Assembly: GCF_014699035.1 (NCBI RefSeq) | Contig: NZ_JACXAA010000008.1 | Location: 124,001 to 188,000, forward strand | Length of the DNA stretch: 64,000 nt | Direction of reading: 5' to 3' | Origin: Spirosoma validum | GTDB lineage: Bacteria; Bacteroidota; Bacteroidia; Cytophagales; Spirosomataceae | Part shown: positions 52,096 to 61,023 of the stretch, one piece after another | Layout: every line of letters begins with the position of its first letter | How positions within the stretch are numbered: position 1 is the first letter of the stretch | The notes under the pieces: model-generated | The model's input: the letters and a program-made list of their open reading frames with translations, nothing else | What the model was told of the DNA's origin: nothing | Database searches by the model: none | Translations under genes and position numbers: made by a program

Positions 52096-52647
52096 ATGGC
52101 TGAACCTCCCAAGCGAACAATTATCGAGACAGTGAAACAGTACGGAAATCGGCTGTCTCGGTTTATTCGTGGGCAAGTGAAATCAGACGAAGATGCGGAA
52201 GATATTTTACAGGATGTCTGGTATCAGCTCAGCCGGGTTGTTGATCTCGATGGCATTGAAAGCATAAGCGGCTGGCTGTTTCAGGTAGCCCGAAACCGAA
52301 TAACCGATACGTATCGAAAGAAAAAAGAAGATGCGTTATCGGATACAGAGTTTGACGATGAGGATGGCAACATCAGTTTTCGGGAGATTCTGCTGGCTGA
52401 TGCTGAAACCCCCGAAGATCAGTTTTTTAAGGATATATTCTGGGACGAACTAATGCGCGCGCTGAACGAACTGCCTGAAAATCAACGTATCGTGTTTGTT
52501 CAGAATGAATTGGAAGACAAAACCTTGCAGGAAATTGCTGATCAATCGGGCGAGAATCTGAAAACGATTATTTCCCGAAAACGCTACGCCGTTCAACACC
52601 TCCGAAAACGCCTGCAAACTCTATACGACGAACTCGATAAACTATAA
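52096..52647 (+). CDS. ECF-type RNA polymerase sigma factor
   Basis: 183 residues from the ATG at 52096 (a TTG three codons earlier is in frame). Region 2 (about 15-85; DAEDILQDVWYQLSR, ISGWLFQVARNRITD) binds core and -10 DNA, region 4 (about 120-180; LPENQRIVFVQNELEDKTLQEIADQ, in part) the -35. A highly acidic linker (DTEFDDEDGN) separates them. The next gene, four bases downstream, encodes a membrane protein that could be its anti-sigma factor, though it lacks a classic anti-sigma domain. Confidence 0.9.
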   Translation: MAEPPKRTIIETVKQYGNRLSRFIRGQVKSDEDAEDILQDVWYQLSRVVDLDGIESISGWLFQVARNRITDTYRKKKEDALSDTEFDDEDGNISFREILLADAETPEDQFFKDIFWDELMRALNELPENQRIVFVQNELEDKTLQEIADQSGENLKTIISRKRYAVQHLRKRLQTLYDELDKL

Positions 52648-52651
52648 GACA

Positions 52652-52987
52652 ATGAGAACTCCTTACGGACGAAGACGATTCAGGTTTTTTCCGGTGCTTA
52701 TTCTGCTCGCGCTGGCGTTCATTTCGTTTGTGGTATACTGGCTCTGGAACAACGTATTGGTAGCAGTTACCGGCGTCAGAGCCGTTACGTACTGGCAGGC
52801 GATTGGCTTGTTAATTTTATCGAGAATCCTGTTTGGAGGGTTCAAATTCGGTCGACCAACGGGTGGAGGGCCCTATACTGGTAGCGGACTTCACTGGCGT
52901 GAAAAATGGCGCCAGATGAGCGAAGAAGAACGTGCGAAATTTAAGAACGAATGGCGAAGGCGTGGGCGAGATGAAGACAGAGCGTAA
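52652..52987 (+). CDS. Small membrane protein co-transcribed with sigma factor
   Basis: 111 residues. Basic N-terminus (RTPYGRRRFRFF), two helices (about 13-31 and 46-60), a Gly-rich segment and a charged, helical C-terminus (REKWRQMSEEERAKFKNEWRRRGRDEDRA, in part MSEEERAKFKNEWRRR). The cytoplasmic tail could bind the sigma factor made from the gene four bases upstream. Function inferred from position only. Confidence 0.65.
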   Translation: MRTPYGRRRFRFFPVLILLALAFISFVVYWLWNNVLVAVTGVRAVTYWQAIGLLILSRILFGGFKFGRPTGGGPYTGSGLHWREKWRQMSEEERAKFKNEWRRRGRDEDRA

Positions 52988-53121
52988 ACTTAGGAAACGA
53001 TACGTATATATTGTTAAGCAAATAGTGTATACGCCCAGGATTTTTTGCCCATTCACTTATTTGTTTGAATGATTATAGACAAATTGTTTAACAAAGCTTA
53101 TCAACGGTTAGTTAAAAAATA

Positions 53122-53258
53122 AGAAAGCAGGAAACTGCTTTTGTTGGCTACGTGTGGTGAAAGCTACAGTAGCCAAATGGTGTGGATAGAATCGGAAAGC
53201 CTGGCTGTTATGCGGCCCGGCTTTCTTGTTTGTAGACGTAATTGGTTTCCTGCTTTCT
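53122..53258 (+). ncRNA. Candidate structured RNA: nested inverted repeats
   Basis: A 14-base perfect closing stem (53122-53135 with 53245-53258) encloses an 8-base hairpin (53144-53151/53169-53176) and a 13-pair hairpin with one mismatch (53195-53207/53213-53225), giving a three-way-junction-like layout in 137 bases without a protein gene. The last inner hairpin is followed by T-rich sequence and could equally be a terminator of an upstream message from the sigma-factor operon. Candidate only; no known RNA family was recognised. Confidence 0.35.
53195..53225 (+). terminator. Possible terminator hairpin after the sigma-factor operon
   Basis: Stem 53195-53207/53213-53225, one mismatch and one G-T pair, loop TTATG, then CTTGTTTG. 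It is 208 bases after the last gene of the operon. This hairpin is also the second inner helix of the larger fold at 53122-53258; which reading applies cannot be told by eye. Confidence 0.45.
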
Positions 53259-53667
53259 CTTTGTTCATATAAGTTAACACTAGTCTTAAAATTTTTAATG
53301 ATTAGAATTGACTTACCAGCCAATTACACAACAGGTAATTGACCTAGCTACTTAATGTATTTTCGGTTTTATATATTGGGTAACTTAACTTTGTTTAATT
53401 AGACTGTAATAATTATATATAGACACTTTTTTTGTTGAAAATTGACTAAACGGTAGCTTGTATAACTAGTAGAGTAAATAGTACGCGCTAATTTTCTATG
53501 TATTTAATCAGTTGGCTACAAGGTAATTTTTGTGAGTGGGAAAAGACGTATAATCAGCTATTGTAACTTTAACGAAACTAAATAGGCTGATTAGTTGAAT
53601 TATCGACTCAATTGTAGGTAGTAATGGAAATAATGAAAGGCTACTAATCAATCCACTAGTGGGTTGG
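53259..53667. other. AT-rich gene-free stretch
   Basis: About 410 bases, visibly more A/T-rich than the surroundings, with no credible reading frame. It includes a TAACTTTG word (53386-53393) that matches the -7 promoter consensus on the plus strand, but no gene follows; it could belong to an unannotated short RNA. Otherwise nothing is recognised. Confidence 0.4.
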
Positions 53668-54546
53668 CTATTTGCTATGTACTACAGAAGCTTCTAAAGG
53701 GGTGTTCAGTCGGAGCCGCGCCACGCGTATACCTGACATATTTTTGTGCCACTGAACATAATCACTTAGTGGATCGGACGTAATAACGACCGCGCCCAGA
53801 TCGGAGGAAGCGTGCATCAAATGAATCCGACCATCGGGGTGACGGACCGCCAGACCGACATGTTTCATATCGAGACCAGGGCGAGAAGCCATGAGCATAA
53901 TAATATCTCCTTCACGGAGCTGCGCTTCGGCCTGAGCAATGTTTTTCTTCGGGATAAACGAAAAAGACTGTTGACCCAGCGACGCTTCCGTTTGAGCAAC
54001 CTGCTTATACACATCCGGATTGCTTAACTGAGGATATTTGTACGTAGCTGTGGTCATGTAAGACACCGGCTTGATGACCGACATACAGCCCGACAGCTCC
54101 TGAGTTACATCGTTTAACAGCCCTTTCCGCTCATTATCGCGGAGCCAGTCAGAAAAGTAATGCAACCGACTGGCATAGCCATTAATCTGACCGTCCCGAT
54201 AGCGAAGTTTAGTCAGATACTTCCGAAATGTCTGTTCAAAAAGCGGGGAATTTTGCTTGCCCGGCACATCATGCCAGGTTAGTGAAAGCGCCAGTACCGT
54301 TTCCAGATACGTAGTGCAGTCAAATTCACGAACGCTAACGACCAACTGTTCGGTTGGATTGACATCGAGTGTATGCGGAACATAAGGACGACCCAGAAAC
54401 TGCCTGCCAATAGTGACCGTAGTTTCAGCCGCTGATTTGCCTTCCACAAGCGTCAAGGCTTGTAATTGAGTAAGAATACCATCCTGCGCCTGCCCTAAAA
54501 AAGGGGTGAGCAGAAGCAGAAAAAATCCAGTAAAAAACTTTAACAT
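53668..54546 (-). CDS. DUF1460 amidase-like protein
   Basis: 292 residues from the ATG at 54546; signal peptide ends FLGQAQ (about 21). DUF1460 members are NlpC/P60-related periplasmic enzymes that cleave N-acetylmuramoyl-L-alanine bonds in peptidoglycan fragments. Candidate catalytic residues are Cys77 (REFDCTTYLET) and His229 (MKHVGLAV), followed by HLMHASSDLGAV. Probably acts in peptidoglycan recycling. Length is normal. Confidence 0.85.
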   Translation of the reverse strand: MLKFFTGFFLLLLTPFLGQAQDGILTQLQALTLVEGKSAAETTVTIGRQFLGRPYVPHTLDVNPTEQLVVSVREFDCTTYLETVLALSLTWHDVPGKQNSPLFEQTFRKYLTKLRYRDGQINGYASRLHYFSDWLRDNERKGLLNDVTQELSGCMSVIKPVSYMTTATYKYPQLSNPDVYKQVAQTEASLGQQSFSFIPKKNIAQAEAQLREGDIIMLMASRPGLDMKHVGLAVRHPDGRIHLMHASSDLGAVVITSDPLSDYVQWHKNMSGIRVARLRLNTPLEASVVHSK

Positions 54547-54609
54547 AAATAGGTGGGTACATTTGAGCATAGTCTATAGACGAGACATAGCTCAAAAAGT
54601 ACCCTAAAT

Positions 54610-56334
54610 CTAGGATTTAATTTCCAGCACACGAACACTTCTTGGTGACAAAAGCAGCGGTACGCCCGCTAAGCCAACGCCATTGACTTCCGTGTTAGTT
54701 AGAAAAATATCGGTAAACCAGTACGTATTCAGAGCGTCTAGCCCCATCGCGTCAAACGCCTGACCAGGAATTCGTACAAGTGTGTCGTAGGTATGCTGAC
54801 TTGAGAAGTTGCAGACAATGAGTAGTTTCTGCCGATCCGTATAGCGAAGGTAACTGTAAATCTGATGTGCGTCATAGCCTGGGCTTTGGCCATTGTCGTT
54901 GACGTACTGCAGATCGTAGAAATAACCATTTTGAATCGCGTCAGAACCCGTAATCAGGTAGTTTAGCTGCTGATAAAAGGCCCGTAGGTTCCGTTGTTCG
55001 TCGGTAAGCCTTCCGCCGTCGTAGTTTCCTTCGTTAAGCCAGCCCTGCCAGCGGGGTAAACCCCAGTAATCGAAGATAGTTGTTCGCCCATCATCACCGC
55101 TAAACCCTTCGGCACCCTCTGCCCGAACGCCTACTTCCTGCCCGAAGTAAATCAGAATAGGCCCTGTATTCATGGTAGCCGTTAGTGTCATGCCGGGTAT
55201 AGCTGCCCAGGGATCATTAGCGAAAAAGCGAGAGGCAATTCGTTGTTCATCATGATTTTCCAGAAACCGAAGCATGTGTTGCGAAAAATCGCCGGATTCC
55301 TGCTGCCACACGCGCGTGAGGCTGTAGCATGAGCCATGCCCCTCCATCAATTCCCGAACCGAATCGTATAAGCCTACCTTGTCGTACAGGTAATCAAAGC
55401 CGCCTTCAAAAATAAAGGACCGATACAGCCCCGGATCGTAGATTTCAGCAATAAAAAGCAATCTGGGGTATTTTCGTTTGACCTGACTAGTAGCCCATTT
55501 CCAGAACTCGACCGGTACGTAATGGGCCATGTCGCACCGAAACCCGTCGATCCCTTTGTTGGCCCAGAACAAAAGAATATCGAGCATTTGATGCCAGGTA
55601 GCCGGAACAGGATCGAAGTGATGACTTCCGTCGAAAACATTAATGCCATAGTTTAATTTGACCGTTTCGTACCAGTCGTTGACGTCGGGCGACGACGTAA
55701 CGGAGCCGCTACCCGTGACTTTAGCAGGATACTCATGCAATGCATTCGGAGCCTGTTGATTGTTGCTACGTTCCGGCGACACAAACGTTTCACCAGGCAG
55801 GTAGAAAAAATTATTGTTGGGTGAAAAACCAACGGACGTATCGTCGTTCTGACCTAAATCAATAACGCCCGCTGGTTTGGCATCGGACTTATACTGTCGA
55901 GCCACGTGATTCGGTACAAAATCGATGATTACCTTCAGTCCGTGGGCATGAGTTCGTTGCACCAGCGCGTCGAACTCCACCATGCGATTAGGAACTTCGA
56001 CGGCCAGGTCGGGGTCGACGTCGTAATAATCTTTGATGGCATAGGGCGAGCCAGCTTTCCCTTTTACTACGGTTGGATCATCGGGAAGAATGCCATAGGC
56101 GGAATAATCGGTTTGGCTGGCATGTTCGATGATACCGGTAAACCAGACGTGTGATGCGCCGAATTGCCGGATGGCTTGCAGAGCTGCATTGTTGATGTCG
56201 TTGAATTTTCCGACGCCATTTTCATCGCGTGTGCCATGTGGCCGATTCGTTGTATTCTGATTACCAAACAATCGGGTGAAAATCTGGTAGATGATTAATT
56301 TGTCTACCACCGGGACAACAGAGGATGTGTACAT
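54610..56334 (-). CDS. GH13 alpha-amylase-family enzyme, cytoplasmic type
   Basis: 574 residues with no signal peptide (MYTSSVVPVVDKLIIYQIF), so probably cytoplasmic. TIM-barrel motifs of family GH13: VIIDFVPNHV (region I), DGFRCDMAHYVP with the nucleophile Asp (II), FIAEIYD with the acid Glu (III) and LENHDEQR (IV). Resembles maltodextrin-degrading or alpha-glucan branching-type members. Convergent with DUF1460, divergent from the secreted GH13 gene; both serve the locus ending in SusC/SusD. Confidence 0.9.
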   Translation of the reverse strand: MYTSSVVPVVDKLIIYQIFTRLFGNQNTTNRPHGTRDENGVGKFNDINNAALQAIRQFGASHVWFTGIIEHASQTDYSAYGILPDDPTVVKGKAGSPYAIKDYYDVDPDLAVEVPNRMVEFDALVQRTHAHGLKVIIDFVPNHVARQYKSDAKPAGVIDLGQNDDTSVGFSPNNNFFYLPGETFVSPERSNNQQAPNALHEYPAKVTGSGSVTSSPDVNDWYETVKLNYGINVFDGSHHFDPVPATWHQMLDILLFWANKGIDGFRCDMAHYVPVEFWKWATSQVKRKYPRLLFIAEIYDPGLYRSFIFEGGFDYLYDKVGLYDSVRELMEGHGSCYSLTRVWQQESGDFSQHMLRFLENHDEQRIASRFFANDPWAAIPGMTLTATMNTGPILIYFGQEVGVRAEGAEGFSGDDGRTTIFDYWGLPRWQGWLNEGNYDGGRLTDEQRNLRAFYQQLNYLITGSDAIQNGYFYDLQYVNDNGQSPGYDAHQIYSYLRYTDRQKLLIVCNFSSQHTYDTLVRIPGQAFDAMGLDALNTYWFTDIFLTNTEVNGVGLAGVPLLLSPRSVRVLEIKS

Positions 56335-56485
56335 AGAGTAGGGTTACTTCGGATTACAGCATGTGGCCGGATGTGCTTCGCAAAACTATGGCCTTTTTTT
56401 ACGAAAATCGTGGGTTATTTTCGCGTTCTTGTTGCATTTTTCCCTGTTTAAGTGATAATTCAACCGATTTATTGTCGACCTATAC

Positions 56486-58354
56486 ATGAAAAGAAAATTG
56501 TTTACCCTTCTAATTATTCTGCTGACAGTTTTCCGATCAGCCTTTGCGCAACCGGCGCAGATTCAGCGCATCAACCCCACAAACTGGTGGGTAGGAATGA
56601 AGAACCCAGCGGTTCAGCTACTTGTGTATGGACCCAACGCCGGAACGCTGGCCTATACAATCAACTATCCGGGTGTGAAGCTGGTGAAGGCGCATACGGT
56701 TGAAAATCCAAATTATGTCTTTCTGGACCTAACGGTTTCCCCCACGGCCAAACCGGGTACGATCAATATCGTTGGAAAGCGTGGAAGTCAGACGCTAACG
56801 CAGCCATTCTCGCTACGAGCTCGTGAAACAGGACGAAAAGGCGGGGGCGTTACGGCGGCTGATTTTATTTACTTAGCCATTCCCGACCGGTTTACCAATG
56901 GCGATGAGAGTAACGACAAATTTTCGGATATGGCCGATCCTAACGCCGACCGCTCCAATCCATTCTATCGCCACGGGGGTGATCTGGCAGGAGCTGCGCG
57001 ACGGATAAATTACCTGAAAGATCTGGGTGTCACGGCGATCTGGTTTACGCCCGTTCTTGAGAATAACCAACCGCTTACTAACGAGGGAGGATCAATGCGC
57101 TCGGCCTATCACGGATACGGATTCACCGATCATTACGCCATCGACCGACGAATTGGTAGGAATGAAGGCTATCTGGCCTTCATTAAAGCGGCTCATGCGG
57201 CTGGCCTGAAAGTAGTACAGGATGCAGTGTATAACCACGTTGGCATCAATCACTGGTTTATTAAAGACATGCCCAGCAAAGATTGGGTCCACCAATGGCC
57301 GACCTATACCAATACGTCTTACAAACAACAGCCGATTACAGACCCTCACGCGTCGGAGAGTGATCGAAAAGTCACGGTCGATGGCTGGTTTGTTCCCTTT
57401 CTGCCCGACCTGAATCAGAGTAATCCATACGTAGCTAATTTTCTGATTCAACACGCGATCTGGACGGTGGAAAACTTTGGGATCGATGCCTGGCGTGTCG
57501 ATACGTATTTGTATAACGACATGCCATTCATGAATCGCTGTAATCAGGCGCTGATGGATCAGTATCCGAAGATTCTCATTTTCGGTGAGTCGTCCGTAAG
57601 CAACGTAGTGGACCAGTCTTACTATGTCCGGAACAAAATTGACTTTCCGTTTAAATCGAATCAGCCCGGTGGTCTCGACTTCGTCGTCTATAATGCCATC
57701 ACGAACAATGCTCTGAAACAAAAGAACAGTGATGCGTTTCCACTCTATGAAACGCTGGCGCAGGATGCGGTTTACGTCGACCCAACCAAACTGGTTACGT
57801 TCCTGGACAATCACGATTTAGACCGTTACTTCTCGGTCATTGGGGAAGATTTCAATAAATACAAAATTGGCCTGACCTGGCTCTTGACAACGCGTGGTAT
57901 TCCGTCGATGTATTACGGTACGGAGATTCTGATGAAGAATTTCAAAGACCCGTCGGATGCCGAAGTCCGTCGTGATTTTCCCGGTGGTTTTCCTGGCGAT
58001 AAGGAAAATAAATTTGAGGCCGCCGGACGTAACGATCGGGAAAATGAAGCCTTTCTGTTTGTACGCAGACTGGCTACGTATCGGCGCGATAATCCAGTCA
58101 TGCATACCGGGAAATTGATGCAGTTTCTGCCGCAGGAAGGTACGTATGTTTATTTCCGCTACGATACTAACAAAACGGTAATGATCGCTACCAACACCGG
58201 CGATAAGGAAATTTCGCTTGATACAGTTCGCTTTGCCGAACGGATGAAAGGCTTTACGTCCGCCAAAAATATTATGACCGACGCGACCATGAGCGACCTG
58301 AAACTTATTAAACTCCCTGCTAAAACCGCCCTGGTGCTGGAGTTACAGAAATAG
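56486..58354 (+). CDS. Secreted GH13 cyclomaltodextrinase/neopullulanase-like enzyme
   Basis: 622 residues; signal peptide ends SAFAQ (about 22). N-terminal beta domain of the cyclomaltodextrinase type (about 25-115; INPTNWWVGMKNPAVQLL in part), then a GH13 barrel: VVQDAVYNHVG (I), AWRVDTYLYND with the nucleophile Asp (II), LIFGESSV with the acid Glu (III) and FLDNHDLDR (IV), and a C-terminal beta domain. SusA-like: would cut maltooligosaccharides or cyclodextrins in the periplasm after SusC import. Confidence 0.92.
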   Translation: MKRKLFTLLIILLTVFRSAFAQPAQIQRINPTNWWVGMKNPAVQLLVYGPNAGTLAYTINYPGVKLVKAHTVENPNYVFLDLTVSPTAKPGTINIVGKRGSQTLTQPFSLRARETGRKGGGVTAADFIYLAIPDRFTNGDESNDKFSDMADPNADRSNPFYRHGGDLAGAARRINYLKDLGVTAIWFTPVLENNQPLTNEGGSMRSAYHGYGFTDHYAIDRRIGRNEGYLAFIKAAHAAGLKVVQDAVYNHVGINHWFIKDMPSKDWVHQWPTYTNTSYKQQPITDPHASESDRKVTVDGWFVPFLPDLNQSNPYVANFLIQHAIWTVENFGIDAWRVDTYLYNDMPFMNRCNQALMDQYPKILIFGESSVSNVVDQSYYVRNKIDFPFKSNQPGGLDFVVYNAITNNALKQKNSDAFPLYETLAQDAVYVDPTKLVTFLDNHDLDRYFSVIGEDFNKYKIGLTWLLTTRGIPSMYYGTEILMKNFKDPSDAEVRRDFPGGFPGDKENKFEAAGRNDRENEAFLFVRRLATYRRDNPVMHTGKLMQFLPQEGTYVYFRYDTNKTVMIATNTGDKEISLDTVRFAERMKGFTSAKNIMTDATMSDLKLIKLPAKTALVLELQK

Positions 58355-58380
58355 ACAACGTAACCGCGCTGTAAAACCTG

Positions 58381-58388
58381 TATTTTTG
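58381..58388 (+). promoter_or_regulatory. Possible -7 box (TATTTTTG) for pgmB
   Basis: Matches the TAnnTTTG consensus 22 bases before the ATG at 58411. No TTG is visible at -33. If used, pgmB has its own promoter in addition to readthrough from the upstream GH13 gene. Confidence 0.35.
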
Positions 58389-58410
58389 TGGTTCGACAAT
58401 CTGAAACCTC

Positions 58411-59067
58411 ATGCTTACAAAAGCGTTTTTATTTGATCTCGACGGCGTTATTGTCGATACGGCTATTTATCACTACCAGGCCTGGAAACGACTGGCGAAT
58501 GAACTTGGATTTGATATTTCGGAGGAATTTAATGAGCGACTCAAGGGCGTTAGTCGTACCGAATCGCTCGATTTGATCCTGGAACACGGCGGCTTGTCAT
58601 TACCTGATGAGAAAAAGACCGAACTGGCTACGCAGAAAAACGAATGGTATCTGGAACTGGTTAGTCGTATGACGTCCGACGATATTCTGCCGGGTGTGGC
58701 TACGTTCTTTGCGCAGGTACGAAAAGCCGGATTACGAACGGCCCTGGGTTCGGTCAGCAAAAACGCACCGTTGATTCTGGAACGTGTCGGCATGACTGAT
58801 GCCTTCGATGCTATCATCGACGGTACGAAAATCAGTAAAGGCAAACCTGACCCAGAGGTATTTACGAAAGGAGCCGCTGAACTGGGTGTTTCTCCGTCCG
58901 AATGTGTGGTGTTCGAGGATGCCGTTGCGGGTGTTGAAGCGGGTAAACGAGGGGGTATGTTTGTCGTGGGAATCGGCTCGCCGGACGTACTGACACAAGC
59001 TGATCTGGTTGCTCCCTCGCTGGAAGCCCTGACGGTAGAAGAAGTTTTGGCAAAAAGTAACGCGTAA
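58411..59067 (+). CDS. pgmB: Beta-phosphoglucomutase
   Basis: 218 residues, HAD superfamily. Interconverts beta-glucose-1-phosphate and glucose-6-phosphate, linking maltose or trehalose phosphorolysis to glycolysis. Motif I FDLDGVIVDTA with nucleophile Asp9 and acid/base Asp11, motif II GSVSKNA, Lys in GKPDPEVF, motif IV VFEDAVAGVEAG. Cap helices 15-85. Located after the GH13 gene, as in maltodextrin clusters. A terminator follows. Confidence 0.9.
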   Translation: MLTKAFLFDLDGVIVDTAIYHYQAWKRLANELGFDISEEFNERLKGVSRTESLDLILEHGGLSLPDEKKTELATQKNEWYLELVSRMTSDDILPGVATFFAQVRKAGLRTALGSVSKNAPLILERVGMTDAFDAIIDGTKISKGKPDPEVFTKGAAELGVSPSECVVFEDAVAGVEAGKRGGMFVVGIGSPDVLTQADLVAPSLEALTVEEVLAKSNA

Positions 59068-59096
59068 TCGTTTTCTACAAATTCTTCTTTGGGAAG

Positions 59097-59156
59097 AAAT
59101 CGTTGACAAAGCAGCTGTTCATAAATATGGATCGACATCAGCTTTGTCAACGATTT
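59097..59156. terminator. Terminator after pgmB
   Basis: Perfect 16-base arms (59097-59112, 59141-59156; AAATCGTTGACAAAGC) around a 28-base loop, followed by TTTTA. Between the convergent pgmB and heparinase-like genes. Confidence 0.75.
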
Positions 59157-59167
59157 TTTAAGCTGCT

Positions 59168-60937
59168 TCAGCCAATCGTAAGGGTATGCTCGAAGGGCGT
59201 AACGCCTGTAAAATACACATGCAAACCTTCTGTACGCAGGCTGCCGAAGTGCGACGAATAAAGTTCGCCTTCCAGACCCGTTATTTTCGGACGGCCTGAA
59301 ACGCCCGGTCCAAATTTTATGGAATCCTGCCCAGACCGATATTCCGCTGACCCAGTTTCTAAAGCATAATTATCAGCAGATTCATTCAGCTTCGTTACGC
59401 CGGTCAGTGTGCCGCCTTCCTTGAAGCAGAATTCAATGGTTACGTGGACACCGGCTTCGCTTTTTACCTCAAATGTCAGCTCGTTCGACCCGTTCTTTTC
59501 GGAAACGGTAATGGTTGTTTCCAGGGTTTTTACGTTGCTCTGGGGTCTATGCTCGAAATCCATTTTATTCCAGAAACGGCCGTCCGTGCTTTGCGAATGC
59601 GCATAGTCGCCATTGGCTTTTCTCAGATTGGCGGGTAAAGGCTGATAATACGGAACGTCTAGTTTCTGATGCAATACGTATTTCCCGGATGAATGCGTGA
59701 TACCCTGACTATGAAAATAACCCGTACTGAAAAAATCGGTTGACAGCCGCATGTACTTCAGAATGGCCGCCCCTTTTCGGAAGCTAAAAAAATTAGGACT
59801 GGTCGATCGACCCGATGCAATGATGATGGGAAAATCAGCGCCCCCAAACAACGTAGTGGTCGTTGCGTTACGTCTAATCCGGACGAGATTCGTTTGTTTA
59901 AAGAATTCGTCAAAGTTAACCGATGGTGCTTTGGGTGTTGGAACTGGTTTTTTATAAAGTGGATCTTCCAGGTAAGAAACCAACAAATCATTAAGAATCC
60001 GGCTGGTAAAACCGGGCAGCGTTTCAATAAACCGGGCGATGGCCGCAAACTCAGGATTGGTATCGTGAATGGCCAGATACAGGTAGTCGTGGTAGAAATT
60101 CAGGATCGTAATGGGCGCAAACTGATCCTGCCTCCTCGAATCGACCGTGACCAGCTCGCCGTTCGGTTCGCAATGGTAATACACCAACTCAAGATTTTTT
60201 CGAACGGGCTCGAGCAATTTCGGCTTGGAAAGCAGACGGGCCATCGTAACCAGCGCCCGGTCGATAACCGCCGAATAATTCATGCTACGTTCGAGATAAT
60301 TCCCTTCGTCATCAATAAAAACGCCTTCGGCCAGCCACTCATTAATCCGAATCACGTAGCCCGGATCGGGATATAGGGCGTTAATCTTTGCCAATGCTGC
60401 GGATACGACCCAGCGGTGATTGGGGGTATGCACGCCACCTGTTTTGAGAGATTCCCCGGCTTTTACGATAAACTCTTTAAGCCCGGCTTTTACGTCATTC
60501 AGGCCAGTGGTGGTATTTTTTTGCAGGATGGTAGCCGCTGAACAAAGCGGTTCCAGGATAAAGGCGGTGTCGGGAGGAGAAGCCAGATTGCCAAAATCGA
60601 GGGTACCATCGCTGTGCTGCGCCTTTAAAAGAAAACGGATAATTTTCGACATAAACGGCAGCAGTTCCGCTTTCTGATAATAGCGGGAAGTAGGTTCACA
60701 GAAAGCCGCTACCAGATTGGCCAGATCGTAGCCCGATCGGCGTTTCACTTCGGTGATCTCAGGTTCTAAGGCCGTCAGTAATTTGGCAACCTCTTCGTTA
60801 TTAGCCGCTACTATTTTTTTATAAGAAGTGTCATCGGTAGTTTTTTCATTCCAGGCGTTTGCCAGGAACGGCGAAAACGTAGCCATTGTCGCAAGCCCTG
60901 CGTAGTGCAGGAATGCTTTCCTTGAAATGTTTTCCAT
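59168..60937 (-). CDS. Tat-signal heparinase-like protein
   Basis: 589 residues. N-terminus SRKAFLHYAGLATMATF is a Tat-type twin-Arg-like signal (here S-R-K, so the second Arg is Lys), followed by a helical alpha/alpha-toroid-like region (about 45-330) and a C-terminal beta-sandwich (about 340-589), the layout of heparinase II/III-type lyases and related glycan-active proteins. Conserved segments include YLERSMNYSAVIDRAL, HCEPNGELVTVDSRRQD and FGGADFPIIIASGR. Catalytic residues are not certain. Located next to susD, so probably in the same utilisation locus. Confidence 0.6.
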   Translation of the reverse strand: MENISRKAFLHYAGLATMATFSPFLANAWNEKTTDDTSYKKIVAANNEEVAKLLTALEPEITEVKRRSGYDLANLVAAFCEPTSRYYQKAELLPFMSKIIRFLLKAQHSDGTLDFGNLASPPDTAFILEPLCSAATILQKNTTTGLNDVKAGLKEFIVKAGESLKTGGVHTPNHRWVVSAALAKINALYPDPGYVIRINEWLAEGVFIDDEGNYLERSMNYSAVIDRALVTMARLLSKPKLLEPVRKNLELVYYHCEPNGELVTVDSRRQDQFAPITILNFYHDYLYLAIHDTNPEFAAIARFIETLPGFTSRILNDLLVSYLEDPLYKKPVPTPKAPSVNFDEFFKQTNLVRIRRNATTTTLFGGADFPIIIASGRSTSPNFFSFRKGAAILKYMRLSTDFFSTGYFHSQGITHSSGKYVLHQKLDVPYYQPLPANLRKANGDYAHSQSTDGRFWNKMDFEHRPQSNVKTLETTITVSEKNGSNELTFEVKSEAGVHVTIEFCFKEGGTLTGVTKLNESADNYALETGSAEYRSGQDSIKFGPGVSGRPKITGLEGELYSSHFGSLRTEGLHVYFTGVTPFEHTLTIG

Positions 60938-60968
60938 GTTTTATTGAGCAGTGAAAGGCTTCATACAT

Positions 60969-61023
60969 TTAGTAGCCACAGAGCGCTCCGTGCCGCGACG
61001 GTGGAGCGCTCTGTGGCTACTAA
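60969..61023. repeat. Perfect 21-bp inverted repeat after susD
   Basis: Arms 60969-60989 and 61003-61023 (GTAGCCACAGAGCGCTCC core) around a 13-base loop. It begins immediately after the susD stop codon. Shares the CACAGAG wording of the repeat at 49567-49644. Can act as a terminator for susD, though without a T-run. Confidence 0.8.

Noticed and set aside
53108..53323. Minus-strand reading frame of 71 codons in the gap after the sigma-factor operon
   Set aside because: It runs through nested inverted repeats and has no signal, domain or upstream promoter; the repeats are better explained as RNA structure.
57092..57814. Long minus-strand reading frame (240 codons) opposite the secreted GH13 gene
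   Set aside because: Antisense shadow; the plus-strand GH13 catalytic motifs are intact in this stretch.
58473..59150. Long minus-strand reading frame (225 codons) opposite beta-phosphoglucomutase
   Set aside because: Shadow of a gene with complete HAD motifs; Ser/Pro/Arg-rich composition is typical of an antisense frame.
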